Below, piece by piece: positions 55,549 through 63,846 of a DNA stretch of 64,000 nucleotides. The stretch comes from Bacillus thuringiensis (GTDB lineage: Bacteria; Bacillota; Bacilli; Bacillales; Bacillaceae_G): contig NZ_CP155559.1 in assembly GCF_022095615.2 (NCBI RefSeq), positions 2,725,501-2,789,500 of the forward strand. Reading direction: 5' to 3'. Numbering within the stretch: position 1 is the stretch's first letter; the number at the start of each line of letters is the position of its first letter. The position numbers were made by a program, and so were the translations under genes. Below the pieces are notes generated by a model. That model did not search any database and was not told the origin of the DNA. It saw only the letters and a program-made list of their open reading frames with translations.

Positions 55549-56331
55549 ATGACTTGGGGATTTAAAAATCGATTAAATACAATTTTACCTGATGGCAGAG
55601 CGGTTATGTTAGCGATAGATCACGGCTACTTTTTAGGACCAATTCACGGGCTAGAACAACCACTTGAGACTGTTAAAAACTTACTTCCTTACACAGATTC
55701 CCTCTTTTTAACGCGCGGTGTACTTAGCTCCTGTATTCCTGAAAACTGCAGCACACCAATGGTTATGCGTGTATCAGGCGGAGCTACAGTCGTCGGTAAA
55801 GACTTAGCGAATGAAACAATTGTTACACCTGTAAAAGAAGCAGTAAAACAAAACGCAATTGGCGTCGGTGTTTCTGTTTTTGTCGGATCAGACTATGAAA
55901 CACAAACAGTTACGAATCTCGCAAATGTAGTTACAGAAGCTCACGATTACGGTCTGCCAGTTCTCGGCATTACCGCTGTTGCAAAAGAACTACAAAAACG
56001 AGAAGCTCGTTTTCTCGCACTCGCTTCTCGCGTTTGTGTTGAAATGGGCGCTGACATTATAAAAACGTATTACTGCGAAGGATTCGAAAAAATAACGAGC
56101 ACTTGCCCTGCCCCAGTCGTCATCGCTGGTGGACCAAAACTAGATTCAATTGAAGACGCATTAAACATTACGTACAATGCGCTGCAAGAAGGTGCAATCG
56201 GCGTAGATATGGGCCGAAACATATGGCAGTCTGAACATCCTGCTGCAATGATTCAAGCGATACATGGTATTGTGAAGAATGGATTGAATGTGAAAGAGGC
56301 GCTCCAATTATTTGAAAATGTAAAAAATTAA
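55549..56331 (+). CDS. lsrF: LsrF-like aldolase/thiolase
   Basis: 260-residue DeoC/class I aldolase-fold protein. MLAIDHGYFLGPIHGLEQP (about 20-38), a catalytic-lysine region GADIIKTYYCEGFEKI near 165 and VVIAGGPKLDSIEDAL near 187-202 match LsrF and related aldolases. LsrF transfers an acetyl group from phosphorylated AI-2 breakdown product to CoA. AAGGAG precedes the ATG, six bases after the cupin gene. It is the last gene of the four-gene lsr-like operon; no Lsr ABC transporter is present. Confidence 0.88.
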   Translation: MTWGFKNRLNTILPDGRAVMLAIDHGYFLGPIHGLEQPLETVKNLLPYTDSLFLTRGVLSSCIPENCSTPMVMRVSGGATVVGKDLANETIVTPVKEAVKQNAIGVGVSVFVGSDYETQTVTNLANVVTEAHDYGLPVLGITAVAKELQKREARFLALASRVCVEMGADIIKTYYCEGFEKITSTCPAPVVIAGGPKLDSIEDALNITYNALQEGAIGVDMGRNIWQSEHPAAMIQAIHGIVKNGLNVKEALQLFENVKN

Positions 56332-56367
56332 GCTAAAATATAAACAAAATCAATATTTACTATAAGG

Positions 56368-56414
56368 AAAAGCCCATATGTTAGATTACTAAGTAATCTA
56401 ACATATGGGCTTTC
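56368..56414. terminator. 47-base near-perfect palindrome after lsrF
   Basis: Arms of 23 bases pair perfectly (56368-56390 with 56392-56414) around one central base. TTCTTGTAT follows on the plus strand. It is positioned as a bidirectional terminator between lsrF and the convergent GNAT gene but is unusually long. Confidence 0.8.
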
Positions 56415-56451
56415 TTGTATATTTTTTATCGTTCCGAATTTGATCAGATTT

Positions 56452-56955
56452 CTACAAATCACGTACGTTCCATACAATTTCACCGCGCTCACCCCACGTA
56501 CTGTGATGCCGCTTAAATCCTATCTTTTCTAATACCCGGAAAGACGCAGTATTCCAAGCGCCTACAGTAGACCAAAGTCTATGGCGACCCGTAGCAATCG
56601 CAGCCTCCAGCACAGCTGATGCTGCCTCTGTTGCATAACCATTACGATGAGCATATTGGAACAATTCGTATGCAATCTCCGGCTCTTCAAGCGTGGAACG
56701 CCCAATGATTAAGCCACAGTACCCGATGAAATCCCCTTCGTCTCGCCTACGTATAGTAAGAAGAGAAATACCATTTTCAGCTGCTTTCTTGCGCTTCTCA
56801 ATAAGATCGCTACGAACAGATTCAACGGTTGGCATGTCTACACCACGTTCACCAATTAACTTTCTCAGCCAGACCGCATCATTTTCCTCCCACATATTCA
56901 GGTCGAGTCGTTCCGTTTTTAGCTGGAACGTCATATCTTTAAAAACAGCTGTCAT
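56452..56955 (-). CDS. RimJ/RimL-like GNAT acetyltransferase
   Basis: 167 residues: FQLKTERLDLNMWEENDAVWL at the start, PEIAYELFQYAHRNGYATEA (motif A, about 91-110) and LWSTVGAWNTASFRVLEKIGFKR (about 127-149). These are typical of RimJ/RimL acetyltransferases acting on protein N-termini or small amines. AGGAGG lies eight bases before the ATG. The gene appears somewhat richer in G+C than its neighbours, which might reflect acquisition, but I cannot quantify this. Target unknown. Confidence 0.85.
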   Translation of the reverse strand: MTAVFKDMTFQLKTERLDLNMWEENDAVWLRKLIGERGVDMPTVESVRSDLIEKRKKAAENGISLLTIRRRDEGDFIGYCGLIIGRSTLEEPEIAYELFQYAHRNGYATEAASAVLEAAIATGRHRLWSTVGAWNTASFRVLEKIGFKRHHSTWGERGEIVWNVRDL

Positions 56956-57220
56956 AGCGGTAACCTCCTATTTATATCACTGTACTATTTATAATAGTTT
57001 CGTACTGTACCATATGAAAAACCTACTTGATTCTCTAAAGAATGATTTTAGATTTTCACTTAATCTATAAAACACTTTCCTCCATTTCTTAATATAACGA
57101 TACATCTCTAATAATTTACTGCTATAATCAGCGTTCTCTACTAAATTTACACTTAATATCTATATTATAAATGTAACGACCTTTCTTTTTTTGTTAAAAT
57201 AAAGAAAAGGAGGAATGATT

Positions 57221-57478
57221 ATGCAAAGAATATCTTTTGAACGCCCTACTGATTATTACGATGAAAAATTATATACTATCGATGAAAAAATTTGCGCCCT
57301 ATTAAAAGAACGAAAAGAACTTTCAGGTGGTGGCACAGATGGACATTTAAATCATCATTTCCTTGTATCTCCTGCCCTTCCTGATAATTTGTCTGGAATA
57401 AGTTTACGATTCAAAGAACTCAATATGCCGTTTAGGAAAGATCAAGCTGTACTTGAATTTGAAATTAAGATAGATTAA
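57221..57478 (+). CDS. Small hypothetical protein, possibly internally deleted
   Basis: About 85 residues with AGGAGG seven bases before ATG 57221. The N-terminal half (DEKLYTIDEKICALLKERKELS) is a helix reminiscent of a chorismate-mutase-like or coiled start. The second half, from GGGTDGHLNHHFLVSPALPD onward, looks like the end of a beta domain. I recall longer B. cereus proteins sharing both ends, so this could be a fused remnant after an internal deletion; that is uncertain. Function unknown. Confidence 0.6.
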   Translation: MQRISFERPTDYYDEKLYTIDEKICALLKERKELSGGGTDGHLNHHFLVSPALPDNLSGISLRFKELNMPFRKDQAVLEFEIKID

Positions 57479-57552
57479 TAACGAAGCTGTCTCACAAACC
57501 ATTTTCCTGACTAAAATCCGTTTATTTTTACTTTTATGTCCCTTAAAATGAT

Positions 57553-57584
57553 CAAGCCCCTTTCCAAACTGGATAAGGGGCTTG
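57553..57584. terminator. Bidirectional terminator between convergent genes
   Basis: Stem CAAGCCCCTT/AAGGGGCTTG with extra TCC/GGA pairing after a bulge, between the genes ending at 57478 and 57619. Confidence 0.7.
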
Positions 57585-57618
57585 CTTTACACCTTCAAAC
57601 AATTACTCTTGTTGATTG

Positions 57619-58014
57619 TTATTGAACTTTCTTACCATCTTTATAGTCAAGGCAGGACACCTCAATTAATAAACCGTTAAATACTGTAAAATAAAAACCA
57701 TAACTACTACCTCTCACTGAATAAGGTTCCTTGTCTATTTCAATGCCACCAGCTACTAAACGATTATACGCTTGATCAACTTCACTTAAAGTATCCACTA
57801 AAAAACCAATGTGAAAAGCTTCAGGATACATCACTTCCTTATTTCCCTTAAATGCTTTTGGATCGCTTAGCACAAGTATAAATCCACTCTCATCACTCAT
57901 TACTACTAGTGCCTTTCCCTTTTGCTCCAAAAATTGAAAATCAAAAAATGTTTCAAAGAAATGTCTCGCTTCTGATAAATCATCAACACATAAATTCAAA
58001 TGATTTAACTTCAT
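57619..58014 (-). CDS. VOC-superfamily (glyoxalase-like) protein
   Basis: 131 residues with the vicinal-oxygen-chelate layout: MKLNHLNLCVDDLSEARHFF at the start (His metal ligand), FHIGFLVDTLSEVDQAYNRL near 67-86 (second His) and GFYFTVFNGLLIEVSCLDY near 105-123 (Glu ligand). Members include glyoxalases, dioxygenases and antibiotic-binding resistance proteins; the substrate cannot be told. AAGGAG lies before the ATG. Lone gene. Confidence 0.85.
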   Translation of the reverse strand: MKLNHLNLCVDDLSEARHFFETFFDFQFLEQKGKALVVMSDESGFILVLSDPKAFKGNKEVMYPEAFHIGFLVDTLSEVDQAYNRLVAGGIEIDKEPYSVRGSSYGFYFTVFNGLLIEVSCLDYKDGKKVQ

Positions 58015-58218
58015 TCACTCATCTCCTTTTAAGCAGAGGGTATGTAGACTCATTTTCATAACACTTAAATATGTAAGGTAAGATATTCAAGCGTTCCGTC
58101 TAAGACTATGCTTTATAGTCTAATACTTATTTCTATAGCCTAGAACGTTTTTTTAATGACTGCAATTACATAGAACGTTCGACGCGGAATATTAATTTAC
58201 CTATAGAAAATGTCCACA

Positions 58219-58923
58219 TTATTTATTTTTTAAATTATGAAAAACCCACTTAATCAAGAAAGTTGCTGAAGGAATGCGCTCTGTTGTATCTCCTAAAAAT
58301 AGTTTATTAAGTAATGAATCTAAATGAATGGGCTTATTCGGTAACGTTTGAATATACCTTAAAACAGAACCAACTGGCGGTACTGGCTTATTATTAGCAG
58401 CCCATATCCCTTCTAATCATGTCCAAGTTGACGTATGAACTATATATGAAGCTTTTAACTCATCATTTTCTTTCAAAGCAGACTGAATTTTAATGAGTGA
58501 ACTATGCAACCAATGAGAAATACCTTTCACTTTGCCGCTAGAAATACGATAGTTTTCAAATTCATATGTAGCTATTTCCTTTAACCTTTTCAACTCACCG
58601 CTTTTATCAAATAAAATTTCCCCTTCTAAAAATGAGTATAGTTCCATCGGATTGTTTTTAAAGTTTACTAATATTTGATTAACGTCTGCATACTTATATT
58701 CAACTAAAATTTTTTCTCTCATTTCAGAATGAAATTTATTCTTTTGCCCATCTTCTAAAAGAATATATAAGTCCAAATCCGAATCAGGATATGCATCACC
58801 CCTTGCAACAGATCCGATAAGCATACATCCATTTACCTTATCCATAGATAACATTTCAGCTACTATTGTCTGCACTAATTTTTTATGTAGTTCATGTTTA
58901 ATAAATATTTGTGCGTCTAACAT
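58219..58923 (-). pseudogene. Nucleotidyltransferase gene interrupted by an in-frame TGA
   Basis: AGGAGG and ATG at 58923 open 168 codons with the nucleotidyltransferase motif MLIGSVARGDAYPDSDLDLY (about 34-53). TGA at 58417-58419 then interrupts the frame, which continues without another stop for 65 codons (LEGIWAANNKPVPPVGSVLR, later PIHLDSLLNKLFLGD) to TAA at 58219. The extension looks like a genuine C-terminal helical domain of the same family. Most likely a recently inactivated aminoglycoside-adenylyltransferase-like gene. The 168-residue product might still fold. Confidence 0.8.
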
Positions 58924-59005
58924 TTGTAACCTCCAAACATATTATTATGGAGCTATTCGTTACCTATATATGTTACTTCTCTCATACCTTTAATCTTCTA
59001 CATAC

Positions 59006-59578
59006 TTATTCAACAATTGTCAGTTCATATACAATTGCGTCTTTACTACTTTTTGTTTTATCTTGAATCGTAACAATATCGCCAGCTTTTATTTTCGAAG
59101 CATTCACTACTTTTACCATCTCTGGCGGAACAAATCCTCCATTGTTCTCTTTATTTAGCGGAAACTACTTTACTGATTTATTAGTTGCTTCTAAAATTTT
59201 ATATTTAATTGTACCATCATACTTTATTTCACCAACAAGATCTTTTACTAATGTAGGTGTATATTTATCCTCTTCTTTTTCCAAAGAAATATGATCACCT
59301 ATATCTAGGATACCGTTTCTTACAGGTGCCTCCCATTTTGTTGGATTTAAATCATTTAAACTTACTTTTACACTATCTTCTTTATTTGAGCTAGCATCTT
59401 TTAGAATTATATCATTATACTTCTGATCAATAATGATATACTCCTGCCGCTCTACTATTTTTACACTGCTTTCACGTTTTTCTTCCTCATTCTTAGATAC
59501 TCCTTCTTTCACATTATTATTACTACATGCTGATAATAAAGTCGTTGCTAAAACTGTCATTAGTAATATTTTTTTCAC
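59006..59578 (-). pseudogene. Lipoprotein gene interrupted by an in-frame TAG
   Basis: From a GTG at 59578 (GGTGG upstream; an ATG at 59593 is the alternative) it codes a lipoprotein signal with LLSAC lipobox and an acidic domain, stopping at TAG 59165-59167. The same frame then stays open for 52 codons, including NNGGFVPPEMVKVVNASKIK and AGDIVTIQDKTK, to TAA at 59006. The extension reads like the natural end of an OB-like domain of DUF3221-type lipoproteins, so the gene is probably truncated by a point mutation. The upstream part alone is 137-142 residues. Confidence 0.75.
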
Positions 59579-59649
59579 TTCATTTACCACCATTTATAAC
59601 TAAACAATTAAACATATATCACATCCATATTTTACTATAAATCAAAAAA

Positions 59650-59685
59650 AGAGGATATTTGTTTATTAATAAACAAATATCCTCT
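59650..59685 (-). terminator. Terminator after the haem monooxygenase gene
   Basis: Sixteen-base perfect stem (59650-59665 with 59670-59685), loop TTAA, followed on the minus strand by TTTTTTTGAT, beginning about 15 bases after the stop codon. Confidence 0.92.
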
Positions 59686-59700
59686 ACCTTTACATATATA

Positions 59701-60027
59701 TTACGACTGTTGATAAGCCGCTTTCGATGATTTCACATAGTAAACTGCGTGATCAACGTTAATGATATGATCTGGTTTTGGTTTACCACGACTCGCTCTA
59801 TGCCCTGCTAAGTGTTCTTCACTTGTTTCCCAGTTTTTCCATGCTTCTTCAGATTCCCAGCGAATCATAACAACTACTTCTTCGTCGCCGCGTCTTACTT
59901 TTTTCACAAGAACACTTAAGTCGATAAAGCCTTCAAATTTTTCAATAATACCTTCTCCAGTGAAACGTTCTACAACTATATTTGATGTACCTTCTTTTAC
60001 TGTAAATGTTTTCGTTTCGATAAACAT
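59701..60027 (-). CDS. hmoA: Haem-degrading monooxygenase, HmoA/IsdG type
   Basis: 108-residue antibiotic-biosynthesis-monooxygenase fold protein. FIETKTFTVKEGTSNIVVER (residues 2-21), MIRWESEEAWKNWETSEEH near 55-73 (the Trp and His typical of IsdG-type haem oxygenases) and GKPKPDHI near 82 are visible. It resembles B. subtilis HmoA more than S. aureus IsdG. It should open haem to release iron in the cytoplasm. ATG 60027 has GGGAG eight bases upstream; the GTG at 60036 overlaps that site. A Fur box lies 53 bases upstream, supporting iron regulation. Confidence 0.85.
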   Translation of the reverse strand: MFIETKTFTVKEGTSNIVVERFTGEGIIEKFEGFIDLSVLVKKVRRGDEEVVVMIRWESEEAWKNWETSEEHLAGHRASRGKPKPDHIINVDHAVYYVKSSKAAYQQS

Positions 60028-60079
60028 ATATCCCACTCCCTCTTTGTAATACGAATACTACTATTCTTCTATTATAGTT

Positions 60080-60098
60080 GATTATGATAATTATTTTC
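60080..60098. promoter_or_regulatory. Fur box upstream of the haem monooxygenase
   Basis: GATTATGATAATTATTTTC matches 16 of 19 positions of the Fur consensus GATAATGATAATCATTATC. It lies 53-71 bases before the hmoA start codon, in the only gap between it and the MFS gene end. Confidence 0.8.
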
Positions 60099-60123
60099 AA
60101 TTATAAAGTTTAAATTTTTCGAA

Positions 60124-61344
60124 TTATGCTGTTTTCTCTTCAACTGCCTCATCTAAAAATTTGAAATACGGAAGTAATATTCCTATTAAAGAAGTAACAC
60201 ATATAATTGCACCTATGATTAAAAATAGCGCTCTTACTCCCCACATTTCACTCAGTATTCCCCCTAATAACACACCTAATGGCATAGCGGATCGTATAAA
60301 AAATAAACGCACTGAAAATACTTGTCCTATCATATTGTTTGGTACTGTTTGTTGGCATATTGTTGTGTTATGAACATTGAAAAATGAAATACAAATGCCT
60401 GCAACTACTTCAATGAGCACCGCAATTACTATACTATGATTGAACCCTAGAGAAATGTATGTTAGTCCTCCTATAAACAATCCACCAAGCATAAGTATAC
60501 GCCGGCTTTTATATGTTACTTTACCAACTAATATAGATCCAACTACATAGCCAAGCGGGAAACCAGCCATAAAATAACCATACTCCGCATACCCTGCTGA
60601 CAGCTCATCTTTTATATAAGGAAGATTTGTAACCAGCGTTACCCCTACCCCAAATTGCACGAAAGTAAGAAAGACACCGAGCCAAACGATAACTGGTTTT
60701 GTGAAAAAATATGTAAAACCGTGAAGAAACTGTTCTAGCCATGTTTTCCGAATGGATTGTGTTGTTCTCTTTTCTTTTATATAAAGTAAGAAAGCACCAC
60801 TAACAAATAGACAAATACATACGAAAGATAGTGTAAGTTCTACTCCAATCAAATGAATGACTACTCCACCTAATACGGGCCCAAGAAACATCATAAGTCG
60901 AGTCATTCCATCAATATACGCATTTGCTTTTTGAAGTTGTTCTTCACTTACAATGCTCGGTGTAATTGCTTGACTTGCAGGTGTATACAGCGGCGTAATA
61001 AGCCCAATTATTATTTGTACGATATACACATGCCAAACTTCTATACTACTAGTAAGTAACATGATTAACGGTAGTAAGAAAACCGAAGCTCGCACCCATT
61101 GTGAAAAAATCATAATCCACTTCCGGCTCCATTTATCAATAAATGGGCCGCTTATTAGTTGTAGTATGAGCGATGGAATAAAGTATAGTAACCACATACT
61201 ACTTAATGCTGTTTTTGACCCTGTTAATTCGTAAACAAGAATTGAATTACATAACGTTCCGAAAGCCCCGCCCAATTCTGAAATCGCGCTACCAATCCAC
61301 ATAAAAAAAAACGAACGATTTTTCAACACATTTTTCAATTCCAT
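60124..61344 (-). CDS. MFS transporter (DHA3-like)
   Basis: 406 residues with about twelve hydrophobic segments. SGPFIDKWSRKWIMI near residues 65-79 is the MFS loop 2-3 motif, and ASQAITPSIVSEEQLQKANA near 123-142 is typical of DHA3/macrolide-efflux-like proteins. Substrate unknown. The site before the ATG is weak (AGAGAAAAG). It lies about 50 bases downstream of an ArsR-type regulator on the same strand, so it is probably controlled by it. Confidence 0.87.
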   Translation of the reverse strand: MELKNVLKNRSFFFMWIGSAISELGGAFGTLCNSILVYELTGSKTALSSMWLLYFIPSLILQLISGPFIDKWSRKWIMIFSQWVRASVFLLPLIMLLTSSIEVWHVYIVQIIIGLITPLYTPASQAITPSIVSEEQLQKANAYIDGMTRLMMFLGPVLGGVVIHLIGVELTLSFVCICLFVSGAFLLYIKEKRTTQSIRKTWLEQFLHGFTYFFTKPVIVWLGVFLTFVQFGVGVTLVTNLPYIKDELSAGYAEYGYFMAGFPLGYVVGSILVGKVTYKSRRILMLGGLFIGGLTYISLGFNHSIVIAVLIEVVAGICISFFNVHNTTICQQTVPNNMIGQVFSVRLFFIRSAMPLGVLLGGILSEMWGVRALFLIIGAIICVTSLIGILLPYFKFLDEAVEEKTA

Positions 61345-61395
61345 ACACCAACTTTTCTCTTAAATTCCTCCCTTTATGTACATTCTCGTTGTTAA

Positions 61396-62439
61396 TTATC
61401 TATTCAAAAACAGATCTAATTCTTTCGCTAAAGACTGTACTGCTTTCTTTCTTAATACATATTTCCCGTCATGTATATCCACTAACTTCGCTGCACGTAA
61501 CAATTTCAAATGATGGTGTACAGTCGATTTACCAAGTTGCAGCCTCTCCGTTATTTCCTGCAATGTTCGTTCTTTTTCAAACAACATTTTTACAATACGT
61601 AATCTCGCTTCGTCCCCGAGTGCTTTATGTTTTTGGACTAAAAAATAATTCGGTTCATACGGATCTTCAGGATGGATGCTTTCGTTTGCTACTGGGTAAT
61701 GAAATACTTTCGTATCTTCAATATCCGCCTCAATATTCCACGGTCTGTATGTCATTTGTGGGATAAGAAGTACGTTGTGAACACTTGGTTCTGGCATATA
61801 GTTCACACCGCCAGTCGCCCACTCGACAAACTCTTCTGGTTTCATCTTTTTATTCATTTCATTTTTCGCTTCATAATCTCGTTTTAATATTGTTAGTATT
61901 TGCTCTTCCTCTCTCTGAATAACACTCTCATACCACCCTGTCATAACAGCGATTAAATGAGATTTCAGCAATTGTACATGAACATCACATATAAAACGAA
62001 TATACGCGGAGAAAAACGGATGATCATGTGTCAGTTCCATTAGTTCATGTATTGCAATTACGTCTCCACTTGCTGCTAAATGTCTTTTCTCTTCATACTT
62101 CTCGCCTAAAAATGGTAAACATATATACTTCAAATCTTCTTCTGAAATCGAATCGATTTTAGCATGAAACTGTGATAAATCCTGAAATTCTCCTTCATAC
62201 AATAACTGAAGCAATGCTTTCCACGTATTATGCTCTTCAACAAACTGTAAGTGCTCTCTCATTTCTTCTGTTAATGATTGTCTAATTTCTTCCCATTCAC
62301 TTTGAGACTTTTCAAGAGTATCGATTAATCTCTTATGAGTAATTGCTGCAATGCCTAGTGAACATTCGAAAAGTATCGAATACTTTATTTGAACGTTGTA
62401 CGTTTCCCTCTTTCTACTCGTTACGTGAAAGACTTCCAT
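61396..62439 (-). CDS. ArsR-type winged-helix regulator with large N-terminal domain
   Basis: 347 residues. A C-terminal winged helix (about 265-347) includes HKALGDEARLRIVKMLFEKERTLQEI, then LQLGKSTVHHHLKLLRAAKL, the ArsR/SmtB DNA-recognition part. The N-terminal 260 residues form a helical domain seen in ArsR-DUF5937-type regulators and would bind the effector. No metal-binding CxC motif is visible, so a metal signal is unlikely. GGAGGGG precedes the ATG. It is upstream of the MFS gene and probably represses it. Confidence 0.85.
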   Translation of the reverse strand: MEVFHVTSRKRETYNVQIKYSILFECSLGIAAITHKRLIDTLEKSQSEWEEIRQSLTEEMREHLQFVEEHNTWKALLQLLYEGEFQDLSQFHAKIDSISEEDLKYICLPFLGEKYEEKRHLAASGDVIAIHELMELTHDHPFFSAYIRFICDVHVQLLKSHLIAVMTGWYESVIQREEEQILTILKRDYEAKNEMNKKMKPEEFVEWATGGVNYMPEPSVHNVLLIPQMTYRPWNIEADIEDTKVFHYPVANESIHPEDPYEPNYFLVQKHKALGDEARLRIVKMLFEKERTLQEITERLQLGKSTVHHHLKLLRAAKLVDIHDGKYVLRKKAVQSLAKELDLFLNR

Positions 62440-62603
62440 TCCATCCCCTCCTTGTTTGTTATAAATTAAATTCTATTTTTATCGAATTATCCCTTCTAAT
62501 TTTTTAGAATTCATAAAAATATAAATTGAAATACACTCATTCTAAATTAGGAAGAATAGGAGCTTTTTTATATACAAATAATAACTCTCAAGGAGTTGTT
62601 GAG

Positions 62604-63797
62604 ATGCATTTCATATTAAATATGTTAGGGATTTTCGTTGTCATATTAATCGTTTTTCTATGTTCGCCTAATAAAAAACATATAAAATGGAGACCGATCG
62701 TTATTCTAATCATATTGGAACTCTTTATTACATGGTTTATGTTAGGCACGAAGCTCGGCAGTATTATCATTAATAAAATTGCGTCATTTTTCAGTTGGCT
62801 ACTGGCATGTGCGAATGAAGGAATTCGATTTGCATTTCCTTCAGCTATGGACAGTCCACACATTGATTTCTTCTTTAGTGCATTACTTCCTATCATTTTT
62901 GTTATTACTTTTTTCGATATTTTATCTTATTTCGGAATCTTAACTTGGATTATTGATAAAGTAGGTGCAGTTATTTCAAAGATTTCTCGTTTGCCAAAGT
63001 TAGAAAGCTTCTTTTCCATTCAAATGATGTTTTTAGGAAATACGGAAGCACTTGCAGTTGTTCGTGATCAATTATCTGTTTTAAAAGAAAATCGTTTGCT
63101 GACTTTCGGAATTATGAGTATGAGTAGCGTCAGCGGATCCATTCTCGGTGCTTATTTATCAATGGTGCCGGCAACATATATTTTCAGCGCAATTCCATTA
63201 AACTGTATTAACGCATTAATTTTAGCCAATGTATTAAATCCTGTGGAAGTTTCGAAAGAAGAAGATGTCGTATATACACCTTCAAAACATGAAAAAAAGG
63301 ATTTCTTTTCTACTATTTCAAACAGTATGTTAGTCGGGATGAATATGGTTATCGTTATTTTAGCTATGGTAATTGGATATGTAGCTTTAACAGCATGTTT
63401 AAATGGGATTTTAGGATTTTTTATAACAGGTTTAACAATTCAAAAAATCTTCTCCATTATCTTTAGTCCTTTCGCTTTTTTACTCGGTTTATCGGGCAGT
63501 GATGCTATGTATGTAGCTGAACTAATGGGGATTAAAATAACGACGAATGAATTTGTTGCAATGATGGATTTAAAATCGAACCTAAAATCTTTACAACCAC
63601 ATACGATTGCGGTTGCGACGACATTTCTAGCTTCTTTTGCTAACTTTAGTACAGTAGGTATGATTTACGGAACTTACAATTCATTATTTGGCGGAGAAAA
63701 ATCATCCATAATCGGTAAAAATGTTTGGAAGCTTCTTGTTAGCGGAATGGCAGTTTCCTTATTAAGCGCTATGCTCGTTGGGCTTTTTGTATGGTAA
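62604..63797 (+). CDS. NupC-family nucleoside transporter
   Basis: 397-residue concentrative nucleoside transporter with about nine to ten hydrophobic segments. Family motifs are IFVITFFDILSYFGIL near 96-111, FFSIQMMFLGNTEALAVVRDQL near 134-155 (substrate site), LSGSDAMYVAELMGIKI near 297 and FLASFANFSTVGMIYG near 345. Imports nucleosides with protons or sodium. ATG 62604 has AAGGAG eight bases upstream, so the longer frame from 62526 is not used. Single gene with its own terminator. Confidence 0.93.
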   Translation: MHFILNMLGIFVVILIVFLCSPNKKHIKWRPIVILIILELFITWFMLGTKLGSIIINKIASFFSWLLACANEGIRFAFPSAMDSPHIDFFFSALLPIIFVITFFDILSYFGILTWIIDKVGAVISKISRLPKLESFFSIQMMFLGNTEALAVVRDQLSVLKENRLLTFGIMSMSSVSGSILGAYLSMVPATYIFSAIPLNCINALILANVLNPVEVSKEEDVVYTPSKHEKKDFFSTISNSMLVGMNMVIVILAMVIGYVALTACLNGILGFFITGLTIQKIFSIIFSPFAFLLGLSGSDAMYVAELMGIKITTNEFVAMMDLKSNLKSLQPHTIAVATTFLASFANFSTVGMIYGTYNSLFGGEKSSIIGKNVWKLLVSGMAVSLLSAMLVGLFVW

Positions 63798-63811
63798 ATA
63801 CTCTTTAAAAC

Positions 63812-63842
63812 AAAAGACACCCAAGCAAATTGAGTGTCTTTT
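63812..63842. terminator. Bidirectional terminator between nupC-like gene and proA
   Basis: Nine-base perfect stem AAAAGACAC/GTGTCTTTT between convergent genes, followed by ATTATT on the plus strand. Confidence 0.82.
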
Positions 63843-63846
63843 ATTA

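Noticed and set aside
58219..59578. Stop-codon recoding (selenocysteine or suppressor) to explain the two in-frame stops
   Set aside because: The two stops differ (TGA and TAG), no recoding hairpin is apparent, and simple gene decay explains both.
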